A stretch of 64,000 nucleotides of DNA, taken from contig OZ037887.1 of assembly GCA_964035575.1 (NCBI GenBank), forward strand, positions 434,001-498,000. Direction: 5' to 3'. This stretch comes from Rhynchopus sp. YZ270_cl-10 (lineage: Eukaryota; Euglenozoa; Diplonemea; Diplonemida; Diplonemidae). A program made the translations under genes and the position numbers. Below are positions 51,321-60,966 of the stretch, piece after piece (within the stretch, counting starts at the first letter, position 1; each line of letters begins with the position of its first letter). The notes beneath the pieces were generated by a model that had not been told where the DNA came from, did no database searches, and saw only the letters and a list, made by a program, of their open reading frames with translations.

Positions 51321-54294
51321 ATGTCATCCACCGCTGTGAAGAAGGGAAGGGGGACGGCAGGACAGGGAGACAAGCAGCGTGATGTGCGTATGGCGAACAT
51401 CATTGCTGCGAAGCAGGTGTCAGACTCTGTGAGAACGAGTCTGGGTCCACGTGGGATGGACAAGATGATTGTGCACGAGAAGGGAGACGTGGTCATCACC
51501 AACGACGGTGCAACGATTCTGACGAAGCTGGAGGCACACCACCCCTGCGCGAAGATGCTTGTCGAGCTGTCGAAGGCCCAGGACGTTGAGGCGGGAGACG
51601 GCACCACCAGTGTCGTGGTGCTCTGCGGAAGCATTCTGAAGGCAGCACAGGCGCTGCTCTCCAAGGAGATCCACCCCTCCGACATCGCAGCCGCCTTCCT
51701 GCGTGGAGGCAAGATGGCGGCAGAGGTCCTGCAGGACATCAGCACGCCGATCGACATCGACGACCGTGAGACCCTCATCAAGGCTGCCGTGACCTCCCTC
51801 TCGAGCAAGGTTGTCTCCCAGAACAGCGCGCTCCTCGCGCCCATGGCCGTCGATGCCGTGTACCGTGTGCGTGACACCAAGAACGACAGCACGGTTGACC
51901 TGAACAACATCAGAGTCGTCACCTCCCTTGGAGGAACCATGGAAGACACAGAGCTCGTCACTGGAGGTATGGCACCGTGGTGAAAGACGTCAAGGTCAGG
52001 GTAATATGAGGACTGAATTATGTCCGGGGCTAGGCTGTCCATGCCCAATAGGGAGGAGCAGGACAGTGGGGTTCATGCCAACCTCTCTTTTTGTGGCTGG
52101 TGTTGTAGAGGCAGTTCATATTGCAAACCCCCCCCCCCCCCCCCCCTTTTTTTTTGGTCAGGGTGACTAAGCACGAGAGGCTTAGGTTCATCTTATAAAC
52201 CTTTTCTTTTTTTGTGAGCGTCGCCAAAAACCTAGGATATCTGATGAAAGTTGTGGGTTTTTTCTCTCCGCCTCTTATCGTGATGATATATCAAATGGTG
52301 TTGGCTGCTGACCTCAAATCTGTAGGCGGGGTGACCCGCAGGGGTTCAATTCCGCCTTCGCGCGTGATTTTCGTACCCCAAAAAGTGGTCCGTTTTTGTG
52401 TCAACCGATCGACCCAACATCCTTGCGCTTTTAATGTGCTGAAGACAGCATCCCATAACCCCTGGAATCTCCTTCACCACCCACTCCCCACAACAGGAAC
52501 CATCTTCAGGCAGAAGGCATCCACATCCGCAGGAGGACCCACCAAGATCGCGAACGCGAAAATCGCGCTCATCCAGTTCCAGCTTTCCGCACCGAAGACT
52601 GACATGGAGATGCAGGTATGGGCGCGTTGGTGTCGTCCCCACACGAGGGCTTTGGGTCAGAGCTTCCAGCCCAGAGGCGTTGGGAACAAAGAAGGGTTTA
52701 TTTTTTGTCGGAGATCTGCATTGTGCACGATGTTTTGCGTACATAAGCAACTGTTCTGCGTTTAGATACGGCTATATGAACCCACAAAAATCACAAAAAA
52801 CCGAAAATGTGAATTCACAATCTAACCCTTGGACAATTCTGCTTGTATAGTGCACCAGTACACCTGTCAGAGGGCTTTGTTCTTCACGAATGTTAAGTTA
52901 ATTTTTCTTGAAGATGACACAAAAACAATACAACACAAAACGTAGGTGGCGATCAAGGACTACCAGGAGATTGACCGTGTGATCAAGCAGGAGCGTGACT
53001 ACATCCTGAAGCTGTGCAAGAAGATCAAGGAGGCGGGCTGCAACGTGCTGCTGATTCAGAAGAGCATCCTCCGTGACGCTGTGAGCGAACAGTCGCTCGA
53101 CTTCCTTGCCAAGATGAAGATCATGGTCCTCAAGGACATCGAGAGAAACGACATCGACTTCATCACCAAGACGATCGGATGCCTCCCTATCAGCCACATT
53201 GATAGCTTCAAGGCCGAAAAGGTATGTGTTTTATGGTACCAAGACATACGAAATGTTTACAACTTTCAACTTTTTCCCATTTCATATTTCTCGTTTCTTT
53301 CAATCCAATTTGCAAAATAATACAGTTCGGACACGCTGACCTGGTGGTGCAGGACAAGAACGCAGAGATTGTGCGTATCACTGGAGTGAAGCAGGCGACT
53401 GAGGGCCCACGGGCAGCACTCATGGCACAGCCCACCGCGACTGTGCTGATTAAGGGATCGAACGACCTGCTTGCGGCAGAGGCTGAGCGCTCCTTCCACG
53501 ATGCGCTGTGTGTGATCCGCTCGCTTGTGAAGAAGAAGGCTATTGTGGCGGGAGGTGGTGCCGTGGAGATCCAGATGTCGCTGAAGCTGCAGAAGAAGGC
53601 GCGTGAGCTTGTCGGTGTCGATGCGTTCTGCATCAAGACTTACGCCGAGGCCTTTGAGATCTGCCCGTACACGCTTGCGGAGAACGCAGGACTCAACCCT
53701 ATCCGCACTGTCACCGAGCTCCGCAACAAGCACATGGAAGGCAGCATTGGACACGGAATCAACGTCAGAAAGGGATGCGTCACTGACATGGCCGCAGAGG
53801 GTGTTGTTGTGCCGCTCCTCGTGCCCTTCAGCGCCGTGAAGCTCGCAACAGAGACGGTTGCGATGATCCTCAAGGTATGTGTTTGGGGTAGAGGAAGTGG
53901 CGCACCCTGTATTTGACGTGCATAATGGGTGTGCGTACTTCTCGAGAGATATTAGCAAAATGGAATCTACTTTTCTCCCCAAAGTGCAGCACTCCGGGGG
54001 TTCGATAACCTGCGGAGTGTCAGTGCCTTCGTCGTGGAAGCGTTTGCACTATCAACTTATTTTTTCTGTGAAGATCAGCCAAATTTCAAACACAGCTGTG
54101 TTACCCACATAGTTACGATAATGACACCAACAGCTTCTAAAAAAAAATAAAAGGAGCAATTCGAGCATTACCTAGAAGCGTGTAGTATAGTGGAGTTCAT
54201 CTTCGGGTGGCTACTAAGTTTTCAATAAAAAATACGCATATTTTAATAAATGACATCCATATAACAGATCGACGACATTGTTCAGACCCGTTAG
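51321..54294 (+). CDS. CCT4: T-complex protein 1 subunit delta (CCT4 chaperonin), five exons
   Basis: 538 residues, full length. CCT/TRiC folds actin, tubulin and other cytosolic proteins in an ATP-driven double ring. Exons are 51321-51966, 52497-52615, 52946-53221, 53326-53874 and 54268-54294; phases agree throughout. Group II chaperonin motifs: [18 protein letters not shown], and the ATPase GDGTTS at 92-97. The delta subunit is indicated by [69 protein letters not shown] and the C-terminus [12 protein letters not shown]. The last exon is only 27 nt including the stop. Donors are all GTATG. Introns of 530, 330 and 393 bp carry dispersed repeats; the 104-bp one does not. TATAG follows a T/C tract upstream of the start. 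Confidence 0.97.
52161..52212 (+). repeat. R1 hairpin repeat, in CCT4 intron 1
   Basis: GGTGACTAAGCACGAGAGGC, TTAGGTTCATCTTATAAACC, TTTTCTTTTT; a near-consensus copy after a C tract. Confidence 0.8.
52296..52372 (+). other. tRNA-like segment in CCT4 intron 1
   Basis: Contains a GCGGGGTGACCCGC hairpin, like a long variable arm, followed by GGGGTTCAATTCCGCC, a good T-arm/B-box match, and a CTCAAAT loop-like stretch before it. A paired acceptor stem and A-box could not be found, so it is more likely a tRNA-derived repeat or relic than a working tRNA gene. Confidence 0.3.
52852..52900 (+). repeat. R2 repeat, 3' part, in CCT4 intron 2
   Basis: CACCAGTACACCTGTCAGAG, then GGCTTTGTTCTTCACGAATG. It resembles the CACTGTCACGAGAGGGCTTT core of R2 with drift. 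Confidence 0.45.
53985..54066 (+). repeat. R5 repeat with B-box-like motif, in CCT4 intron 4
   Basis: GGGGGTTCGATAACCTGCGG, then GAGTGTCAGTGCCTTCGTCG and AGCGTTTGCACTATCAACTT. Aligns with 47928-48022. Confidence 0.55.
54183..54232 (+). repeat. R4 repeat with tRNA A-box-like motif, in CCT4 intron 4
   Basis: GTAGTATAGTGGAGTTCATC, then TTCGGGTGGCTACTAAGTTT. TAGTATAGTGG matches the Pol III A-box of tRNA-Asp or tRNA-Gly genes, which hints at a tRNA-derived origin for R4. Confidence 0.6.
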
Positions 54295-55552
54295 AGAGAA
54301 GAAGCAAAAAAAAAAGGAAGAAAAAGGGTCTCAAGATGAGTGAACAGCTAAAATAATGGTACATTCTCTTTTCTTCCCACCTTTTTTTCTCCCGATTACC
54401 CGTTTTCCCTCGCGCGTTTTTTTTTAAATCCCCAAATTTTTTTTTTGCCAAGAAGTTGTGGTGGTACAGCCTACGGTAGAGGTCCTTCCACTTTTGACTT
54501 TTATCTGCTTTTTCACCGCCACCCCCCTTCCCAACCCCTTTTTCTTCTTTTTTATTTTAAAAAAGTAGTACTTAGAGTCTCAAAACTTTGATAATACATG
54601 TGTATGAAGGTGTGTGTCCGTCCACAACCTCTGCCAAAAAAGTAAAAAAAAAACAAAAAAAAACCGCGAAGGGAGGGGGGGTCCTGCAGCGTTGCATTGG
54701 AGAAAGGGGGGCGCAAAATTAAAGCAAAAAAAATAAAAAAATAAATTTTCCCCTCCCTCCAGCAATAACAATGAAAACAAGCGCTAAATTTGCTGAACCA
54801 ATGGCATAACCGTAGGTGGGGGGTGGTCACCCTTTCCCAAACGTCATGAGAAAAAAGCAAGGGAGAGGGGAAAAAAAAAGAAAAAAAAGAAAATGGTGCA
54901 ACGAGATGGACCAGAAAACGGGGGGGGGTACGTATTTCTCAAACACTTGGAAAGTAGTGTATTGTGTGTTGTGTGTCTGTGTTTTTTTTTTTGAGGAAAG
55001 AAAAAAAAAGTCCCCATTATTTTTTTGCACCTGCAGAACAGAAAAGGAAATTGTGATCTCACCATGTTTCCCCCCCATCCCCCTCTTACCGTTCAATATC
55101 TTACCAAAAAAAACCAAAAAAAAAAACCCCTCTTCTTGCCAATGCTCCATTGTCCATTCGCAGTTTAGCCTAACTCTGTGGGGTTGAAAGAATTAACGTT
55201 GGGAAAGGAGGAGAAAAAAAAAAACTCTGAGAGCAGAGAGATGAAACTCATTTTTTTTTCCTTCTCCAAAAGTGCATGCAAAACACAATATCCCATTTTA
55301 TAAAGGTGTGTAATGTGTATGAGCTGTACATTCATTCTTTTCATAAAGTATTTCAAACCCACTACCCCCCAAAAAAAACCCCCATTTTTCTCTTCACTTT
55401 AGATTCAGTAAACAAAATGTTTTTTTTTTCTCCCCCATTTTTTTAAATTACTGTACGCCTTTTCGGTGATCGGTTTTAGTCGTGTTGTGTTCCTATATTG
55501 GCAAGAAACAAGAAGTGGGGGGGGTGGTGAAGGGTGGGGTTAAAAAAATTGA

Positions 55553-55625
55553 CAGTGGAGATTGCACAAACTGTGGCAACACAGCCGAGGCAACTACACT
55601 ACTCCAACAATTTATCAAAATTTTA
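55553..55625 (+). repeat. R3 short dispersed repeat
   Basis: GACAGTGGAGATTGCACAAA, CTGTGGCAACACAGCCGAGG, CAACTACACTACTCCAACAA. The fullest R3 copy, with a small CTGTGGCAACACAG hairpin. Confidence 0.7.
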
Positions 55626-55847
55626 AAAAAATTCCCGCAATTATCACCCCGACGATTCTTCTTATTAAAAATGTTCTTTTTAAAAAAAAAAAATCTTGAA
55701 GTTAAAATTTGTGAGCTGCCAGTGACCCATCTTTACCACTACCCAATCCCTCCCCAAAAAGATGTGTTTCGAATGAGAGATCAGCTTGCAACGTTTTCTT
55801 CTTCACTATTCAACATTTTTTTAAAATTCATCACATAGACGTGTTTA

Positions 55848-55905
55848 GTATAGTGAAACTCATCCTCGGGTGTGTCTACACTAATACAACTTAGTTTTTC
55901 TCGAA
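55848..55905 (+). repeat. R4 short dispersed repeat
   Basis: TAGTATAGTGAAACTCATCC, TCGGGTGTGTCTACACTAAT, ACAACTTAGTTTTTC. Retains the A-box-like start seen at 54183. Confidence 0.65.
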
Positions 55906-56147
55906 AACACCTTAAAACCCCCCCAGTATCCGGTTTCAGTCAATATGCGAGCATTTCATTTTTTTTGGAGTTTCCTGGTGGGAAATATTATTCCTACCTT
56001 TTTTTTTTTGGTGAGATTTTTTTTTTTGTTTTTTTAGTTTTTTTTTTGGACCCCCAACAAGATAATTGATACGGCAAAATGAGATCTTAGCCTTTTTAAA
56101 AAAGGGGAAAAAAGGGAAAAAGAAAGCGCGCACAAAAATAAGAGAAA

Positions 56148-56508
56148 GGGAAGGCTCGTTTTTCCTTTTAATGTTACAAAGTAACAATAAACCATTTTTA
56201 CCGGTGACCCCCCCCCTCCCCACCCCCTATGTTACACGGAAAAACCGTTTTTCCGAATTTTCATTTATTGTAACAACAAGGCGCAGTGGACGTGCACATC
56301 CGAAAACACCCGCATTTGCATTTCCGGAATCCGTCCGCACTGTGGTGGGGTCAATCTGCCGAAATGGACAAGTTCTTGTTGTTGGAAAAAGCCACTTTTT
56401 CCCGCCATTGTTACAAAAAAAAAAAGTTTTTTCCCCGGATTTCGGTCGGACCCCCTCCCCCCCCTTTATTGTTACTTTGTAACATTAAATGGAAAAACGA
56501 GCCTTCCC
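56148..56508. mobile_element. TIR element with 44-bp inverted ends
   Basis: Ends GGGAAGGCTCGTTTTTCC on both sides in inverted orientation, continuing through TTTAATGTTACAAAGTAAC to about 44 bp. It is 361 bp long. The flanks are A-rich, so the target duplication cannot be set. The interior (56285-56395) carries a copy of the CCGGAAT ... GTGGTGGGGTCAAT module found in the hAT-like elements. Confidence 0.7.
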
Positions 56509-57300
56509 AAAAGGAAAAAAAAAATGGTGCAAAAAATATAGTAACCCTGCTAGTTCCAACAGTTCTGCAACAAGTCTTCAATAAAAAAATAGGGTGGTGG
56601 GAAAAACAATAAACCAACCTGACCAAAATAAAATAACCGGGGTAAGAAAAAGGAAGATAAGAGAAGATATCACATATTTTAAGAAAAAAATGAAACCAAA
56701 AAAAAAAAGGGTTTTGAAAAAAAAAAGAGGAGGGGGGTGGTACAACGACAAGCATTATTCAAAAAAAAGGGTTCTTCTTCCTCTTCCCTCTTTGTTTTGA
56801 CACACTGTTCACGAGAGGGTTTTGTAATTCAAAGGCGTAAGGTTCCTTCATGAAGATGTCGGTATCGTGGAGGTGAGGGAGGGAAGGGTCCGTAGGTCCT
56901 AAGGAAAGAGAATTGTAGGTAATACTATTACCCTAGGCGAAAAGAGCTCGCATCCGAGGCCAAAATATCGCGATCCTGAGGGTGTGAATGCCATTCACAC
57001 TACGTCTTCGCCCTGATCTCGGACAGCCGCGTTGCCGCGTTCCGCCCGTTCGCCGGCCATCATATTGTTCTCCGCCTGCAGCCCGCATCGCATCCCCCTA
57101 CGTGATCTGCATGTACGCTTCCGCCTGCGTCCGTGTCACCTCGTCAGACCCCGTGGGTGGCGACGTAACTCATCGCTTGTGCGCGGATCGCTCCACCAAA
57201 CTCCACCAAATTTCAGACAAATCAGATTATGTAGCAAAGGGGAATAGCATATTACCGTACACACCCACCTCCCCCCCTTTCAGAAAAATTGGTCAATAAA

Positions 57301-58479
57301 ATGCCTGCATCAGTGAGCACCACACGGGGTATCCCGAGCAAGGAGATGTGGCAGGTTGATGCCGAAGGCGAGGCGTTCTCCCCTGCGTGCAGGGATGAGC
57401 GGAGCCTGGACGACGCTGTTGATGTGCTGGATGCTCTTGAGCGTGGGGTTTCTGCGCGGAGCGTGGCGAGGCTTTCCTCTCGCGGGGCTAAGGTGCATAC
57501 ATCGCGCACCACTACCCCACCTACTCCGCCCACCCCATCGCCTGCAACACCACACACACCAAGCTACCAAGCCCAGCAACGTGCCATGGCCCGCCTCACC
57601 ACCCCTCGGCCTAAGAAAGCAACAGCCGTACAGCCTACCCCAACCCACGCTACACCCCCGAAGATCGCTGCTCCAGCACTGCAGGCTTCATTGAAACGGC
57701 TCTACGCAGATGGTCTAACCCATAGACAACAACGTCTCAAAGAAAACGAAGAAAAACTCCGTCTCCGTGAAACTTCAGGTCTCCGTACAGAATACCCAAA
57801 ATTTTCGGAAGAAGATTTAAATGAAAAGATGGGCGCTTGGTCAACCAAAGGAGGCGCTGCATTAAGCAAAAAGACCCAAGAGGAGATTGCCGCGCGAAGT
57901 GAAACCGCAATGTTAACGCTCGGGAAAAGAACGGGATTGACCTCTGCTGATACGGTGTTTCGGGATAAGCAGCATGCCCGGTTTTATGGTGATACTCCGA
58001 AGGCGAATCCGTGCAATAAAACACCCTGGGTTCAGTGTTCTCATTCAAAACAGATTTTAACTGCACAGGAGACGACAGACCGGGAATATTCTAAAATCTT
58101 ACCAGCCGCAGAAATGAAGCAAATCGCAGATGACGAATTTCCACATGATCGCTGGGCGGCAGAAGGGGGGAAATTGCGAGCACGCAGCACAAAAGAAGGA
58201 AAGGAAGCAGAAAGCGAAGCGCAAGCCTCCATCGACCCGAGGCACACTGGTCTGTTCACTCCAGACAATGTTCATAAATATGACATTCTCTCGCATCTTG
58301 TGCTGCAGAGTAATGAGGCGGAAGAACCATTTGCCCCGCACCACCCTATGAAGAAGGATACAGCCTGGCGACCGCACTCCGGACGTGCCATGTCTGCGAA
58401 GCGTGATAGGGAGAAGGACGCGGTGCTGCTCCCTGAGCGGAAGGAGAGAAAGTCGCAGCGGACGAAGTCGGCAGCATAG
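57301..58479 (+). CDS. Conserved-looking basic protein, unknown function
   Basis: 392 residues, intronless. Residues 60-110 are Thr/Pro-rich (TTTPPTPPTPSPATPHTPSY). From about 125 a charged helical part begins, LQASLKRLYADGLTHRQQRL followed by KENEEKLR; this RLY...RQ..L.ENEEKL pattern is reminiscent of hypothetical proteins of flagellated protists that I cannot name. The tail is basic (RDREKDAVLLPERKERKSQR). No catalytic motif is visible. ATG 57301 is preceded by CCCCTTTCAGAAAAATTGGT, a good acceptor context. GC content and codon use match neighbouring genes. Confidence 0.8.
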   Translation: MPASVSTTRGIPSKEMWQVDAEGEAFSPACRDERSLDDAVDVLDALERGVSARSVARLSSRGAKVHTSRTTTPPTPPTPSPATPHTPSYQAQQRAMARLTTPRPKKATAVQPTPTHATPPKIAAPALQASLKRLYADGLTHRQQRLKENEEKLRLRETSGLRTEYPKFSEEDLNEKMGAWSTKGGAALSKKTQEEIAARSETAMLTLGKRTGLTSADTVFRDKQHARFYGDTPKANPCNKTPWVQCSHSKQILTAQETTDREYSKILPAAEMKQIADDEFPHDRWAAEGGKLRARSTKEGKEAESEAQASIDPRHTGLFTPDNVHKYDILSHLVLQSNEAEEPFAPHHPMKKDTAWRPHSGRAMSAKRDREKDAVLLPERKERKSQRTKSAA

Positions 58480-58617
58480 TGTGCAAAGGGAACGAAACGC
58501 ATTGACGGGAGGATCGTGATGGATGGTGTGGGTTCTCTCGTCTGTGGTATTTACGTTTTTTCCCCCCCCAACCGGGCGCTACATCATGATTTTTGTGTTC
58601 TCAATAATCTTCGCTCA

Positions 58618-58772
58618 CCTGTCGGAAGCGGTGAGTAGGGCATATCAGATGTAACGAAATGGATAGGGCTGCATTGGGGGGGTGGACCCCCCCCCCCCCC
58701 CCCGGTGTTATTGTAAGGTGTTCTGTTGCCATGAGAGGGGCTTTTGTATTTCAAGGTTCGCTTTTTTAGGAG
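58618..58772 (+). repeat. R2 dispersed repeat, full-length copy
   Basis: CACCTGTCGGAAGCGGTGAG, GGGCATATCAGATG, ACGAAATGGATAGGGCTGCA, then a C tract and CCATGAGAGGGGCTTTTGTA. Same order as the copy at 51117. Confidence 0.65.
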
Positions 58773-58850
58773 TTTTTTTGGTGTGTGTCTCAGGGATGGT
58801 TTGTTTTGTGCATCCAGGTGATGGATGTGTTTGATCTTTCAGTTTAATCT

Positions 58851-58900
58851 AGGTGGGCTCAGTACAGAGAGGCTTTGGGTCATCTGATAAACTTTTCTTT
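58851..58900 (+). repeat. R1 hairpin repeat, diverged
   Basis: AGGTGGGCTCAGTACAGAGA, GGCTTTGGGTCATCTGATAA, ACTTTTCTTTTT. Confidence 0.6.
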
Positions 58901-59445
58901 TTTTGTGTTTTTTGTTTTTGTTTTTTGTTTTTCTCTCTAAGTGGTGGACCCGCGAGGGTTTGTCTCTAGGAGTGTTATTTGTATTCGCTTTTGCAGCACT
59001 TTGCACCTTTCAACCTATCTTAATTTCTCATTTCGGCTTATTGTTGAAAGGCGAAGGTCCTTTTAATATACAAGCTTTTGTTTTGCATTCATTGAAATCA
59101 ACAAAACAGCGTGTTGAAGAGTACATTTCTCAATTTTTCTGTGCAAATTCACCGATCTTTCCAAAGGGGTTTGTTATAGAGCTCAGTTGTATCTGACATA
59201 TTTTACTCTTTCCCCCTCGCCTTTCTCCTTAAAAGAGAACAATCCTTTTGACTGACCTGCAGTGTGAAATTTTTTTTTTTTTGAAGCAATGTGTCTTTTT
59301 TTTGCGCCCACCTCTGTAACGGCGCCGCATACACCGAAGAAAAGACCCTTTTCCACTCTTTGTACGATACCCATATCCCTCCTCCCCCCCTTTGTTGTCC
59401 AATATAAAAAGAAACTCAACATTTTCCTCCCCAATTTTCTTTTAC

Positions 59446-59703
59446 CTCTCATATCCTCACGATTCAAATTGATTCCTTTACCCATTGCAACCCCCCTTTT
59501 ATATTCTCAAAACCACTCAGGGCGTGTGTTGCTGGAAGCGGTCAAAGAAAACATGTTTATGATTTTCTCCTCGCCCCCCATTTTCAGGAAGGGAAGGAGG
59601 TCGGGTTGGGACTGCAGAATATTTTACCTCTCATACCCTCACGATTCAAATTGATTCCTTTACCCCATTGCAACCCCCCCTTTTTATATTCTCAAAACCA
59701 CTC
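59446..59703 (+). repeat. Direct duplication in the leader of the four-TM protein gene
   Basis: The block ACCTCTCATATCCTCACGAT, TCAAATTGATTCCTTTACCC, TATATTCTCAAAACCACTCA occurs twice about 180 bases apart. The second copy runs into ATTCAG, the likely splice acceptor of the gene at 59743, so the first may be a spare acceptor. Confidence 0.8.
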
Positions 59704-59742
59704 AATTCAGACACCCCCAACACACACCCTACACATTTCAAA

Positions 59743-60966
59743 ATGTCGGGGGGGGATGGGCCCCCACCTCCACCTCCACCTCCACCACGTAACCCAGCAC
59801 GATTTTGCGGGGAATGTGGTAACCTGCTTGTTGCTGTGGCGATATGTCCTCATACGGGAGAACCACATATGGACATGCGTTTGTACCACCACAGCCAGGC
59901 ACCGCATACACACACTGTACAGACCTCTCCGGGAGACGCGCCGTTGAATCCGCTGGACACTGCGTTTCCTGTACAGAACTCTCGGGTGAGTCAGGTGGAA
60001 CCGGAAAAGAAAAAGGGGATATTTGGTACTGCGGCTGCCCAGGCTAGCACCTCTTTTAAGCGTGCATTAGGTAAAGACACCGACGATGAGGCGCGGGAAC
60101 AATCACAGAGTTTGTCACCACAGCGCCACGATGGAGATGAGGAGGAGATTGAGGAGGACACCCGCCCGCTGCTGCATCGCCAGCGCTGTATGGATATTGG
60201 CTATAAAAAGGTGGTGTACGGGTGTATTGCGTTGTGCGCTTTGTGCATTATTCTTATCATTGCGGCGATTGGAAACAGTGTATGGTATGAGGTGACCGTA
60301 ACGTTAACCCCTTTGGGAGGAGGCGATCCTGAAGAGGCTATGGCATTACGATATGGGTTTTTGGAGACCTGCAACACAACGCTGGGGAACACGAGTTGTG
60401 CGGCAACGTCGTTTACTTCAGTTCGATGCAACACTGAGGATTCAGACGCAAGAGTGACGGCAAGCTATCTTCTTGTCATTGTGGTGCTCTTACTGAAGCT
60501 TCTCCTCGTGGTCTGCCTTGCTGTTTCGCTTTGTGCGAGGACTGCTTACATTAAGTTTCCAACCCTCTGCTTTGGTGCTTCCCTCGCAGCGACCCTCTCA
60601 GCATTCATCTCGGGAGGTCTCTTCATGGGAGTCGTCCAAACATCCTTCTGCGACCACGATATGTGTGAGCTCCTCTCCTGGGAATGGATTTCCGTCTCGC
60701 TCCCAAAAGACATCCGCGCAGGGTCCTGTCAATACGGTGCCTCACTCTTTTTAGTATGGGCAGTAGGGTTTTTTTCATGCATGGTAACAGCAACCTTTGC
60801 GTTATACCTCTTATTACACAAAAAACCGGTTCCAAAGCTGTTGCATGGGTTGAAAGACCATCAAAAGTCGAAAGCAGGAAAACAGACCAGAGTAAAAAAG
60901 AAAAAACCCGAAAAAAGCCAAACCGAGGAGAAGCCAAATGAAGAGGAGGAGGAGGTTCAGGAGTAA
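59743..60966 (+). CDS. Four-TM membrane protein, amastin/claudin-like topology
   Basis: 407 residues. A Pro run (PPPPPPPPP) opens the cytoplasmic N-terminus, followed by a small Cys motif (FCGECGNLLVAVAIC) that could bind zinc, then charged sequence. Four helices are predicted at about 157-178, 242-264, 273-298 and 332-358. The first outer loop is long with cysteines (YGFLETCNTTLGNTSC) and glycosylation motifs; the second has CDHDMCELLSWEW. The tail is Lys/Glu-rich. Topology and a Cys-bearing first loop recall amastins of kinetoplastids, but the amastin signature is not clearly present. Start follows CCACTCAATTCAG. Confidence 0.8.
   Translation: MSGGDGPPPPPPPPPRNPARFCGECGNLLVAVAICPHTGEPHMDMRLYHHSQAPHTHTVQTSPGDAPLNPLDTAFPVQNSRVSQVEPEKKKGIFGTAAAQASTSFKRALGKDTDDEAREQSQSLSPQRHDGDEEEIEEDTRPLLHRQRCMDIGYKKVVYGCIALCALCIILIIAAIGNSVWYEVTVTLTPLGGGDPEEAMALRYGFLETCNTTLGNTSCAATSFTSVRCNTEDSDARVTASYLLVIVVLLLKLLLVVCLAVSLCARTAYIKFPTLCFGASLAATLSAFISGGLFMGVVQTSFCDHDMCELLSWEWISVSLPKDIRAGSCQYGASLFLVWAVGFFSCMVTATFALYLLLHKKPVPKLLHGLKDHQKSKAGKQTRVKKKKPEKSQTEEKPNEEEEEVQE

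Larger units (their letters stand above)
54295..57300. other. Gene-free stretch rich in homopolymers
   Basis: No gene. Holds R3 (55553-55625), R4 (55848-55905), a TIR element (56148-56508), and an R2 3' part (56801-56840), within A-, T- and C-rich tracts. From 54300 to 55540 nothing but low-complexity sequence is seen. CCCCCCCTTTCAG directly before 57280 is a strong acceptor for the next gene. Confidence 0.6.
58480..59742. other. Intergenic region with R2, R1 and a promoter-proximal duplication
   Basis: R2 at 58618-58772, R1 at 58851-58900, an R5-like tail near 58985-59022, then a duplicated block of about 78 bp (59446-59518 and 59627-59703) ending in the leader of the next gene. No coding sequence is supported. 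Confidence 0.65.

Noticed and set aside
52296-52372. Functional tRNA gene with long variable arm
   Set aside because: A T-arm-like segment and variable hairpin are present, but no acceptor stem pairing or A-box could be found.
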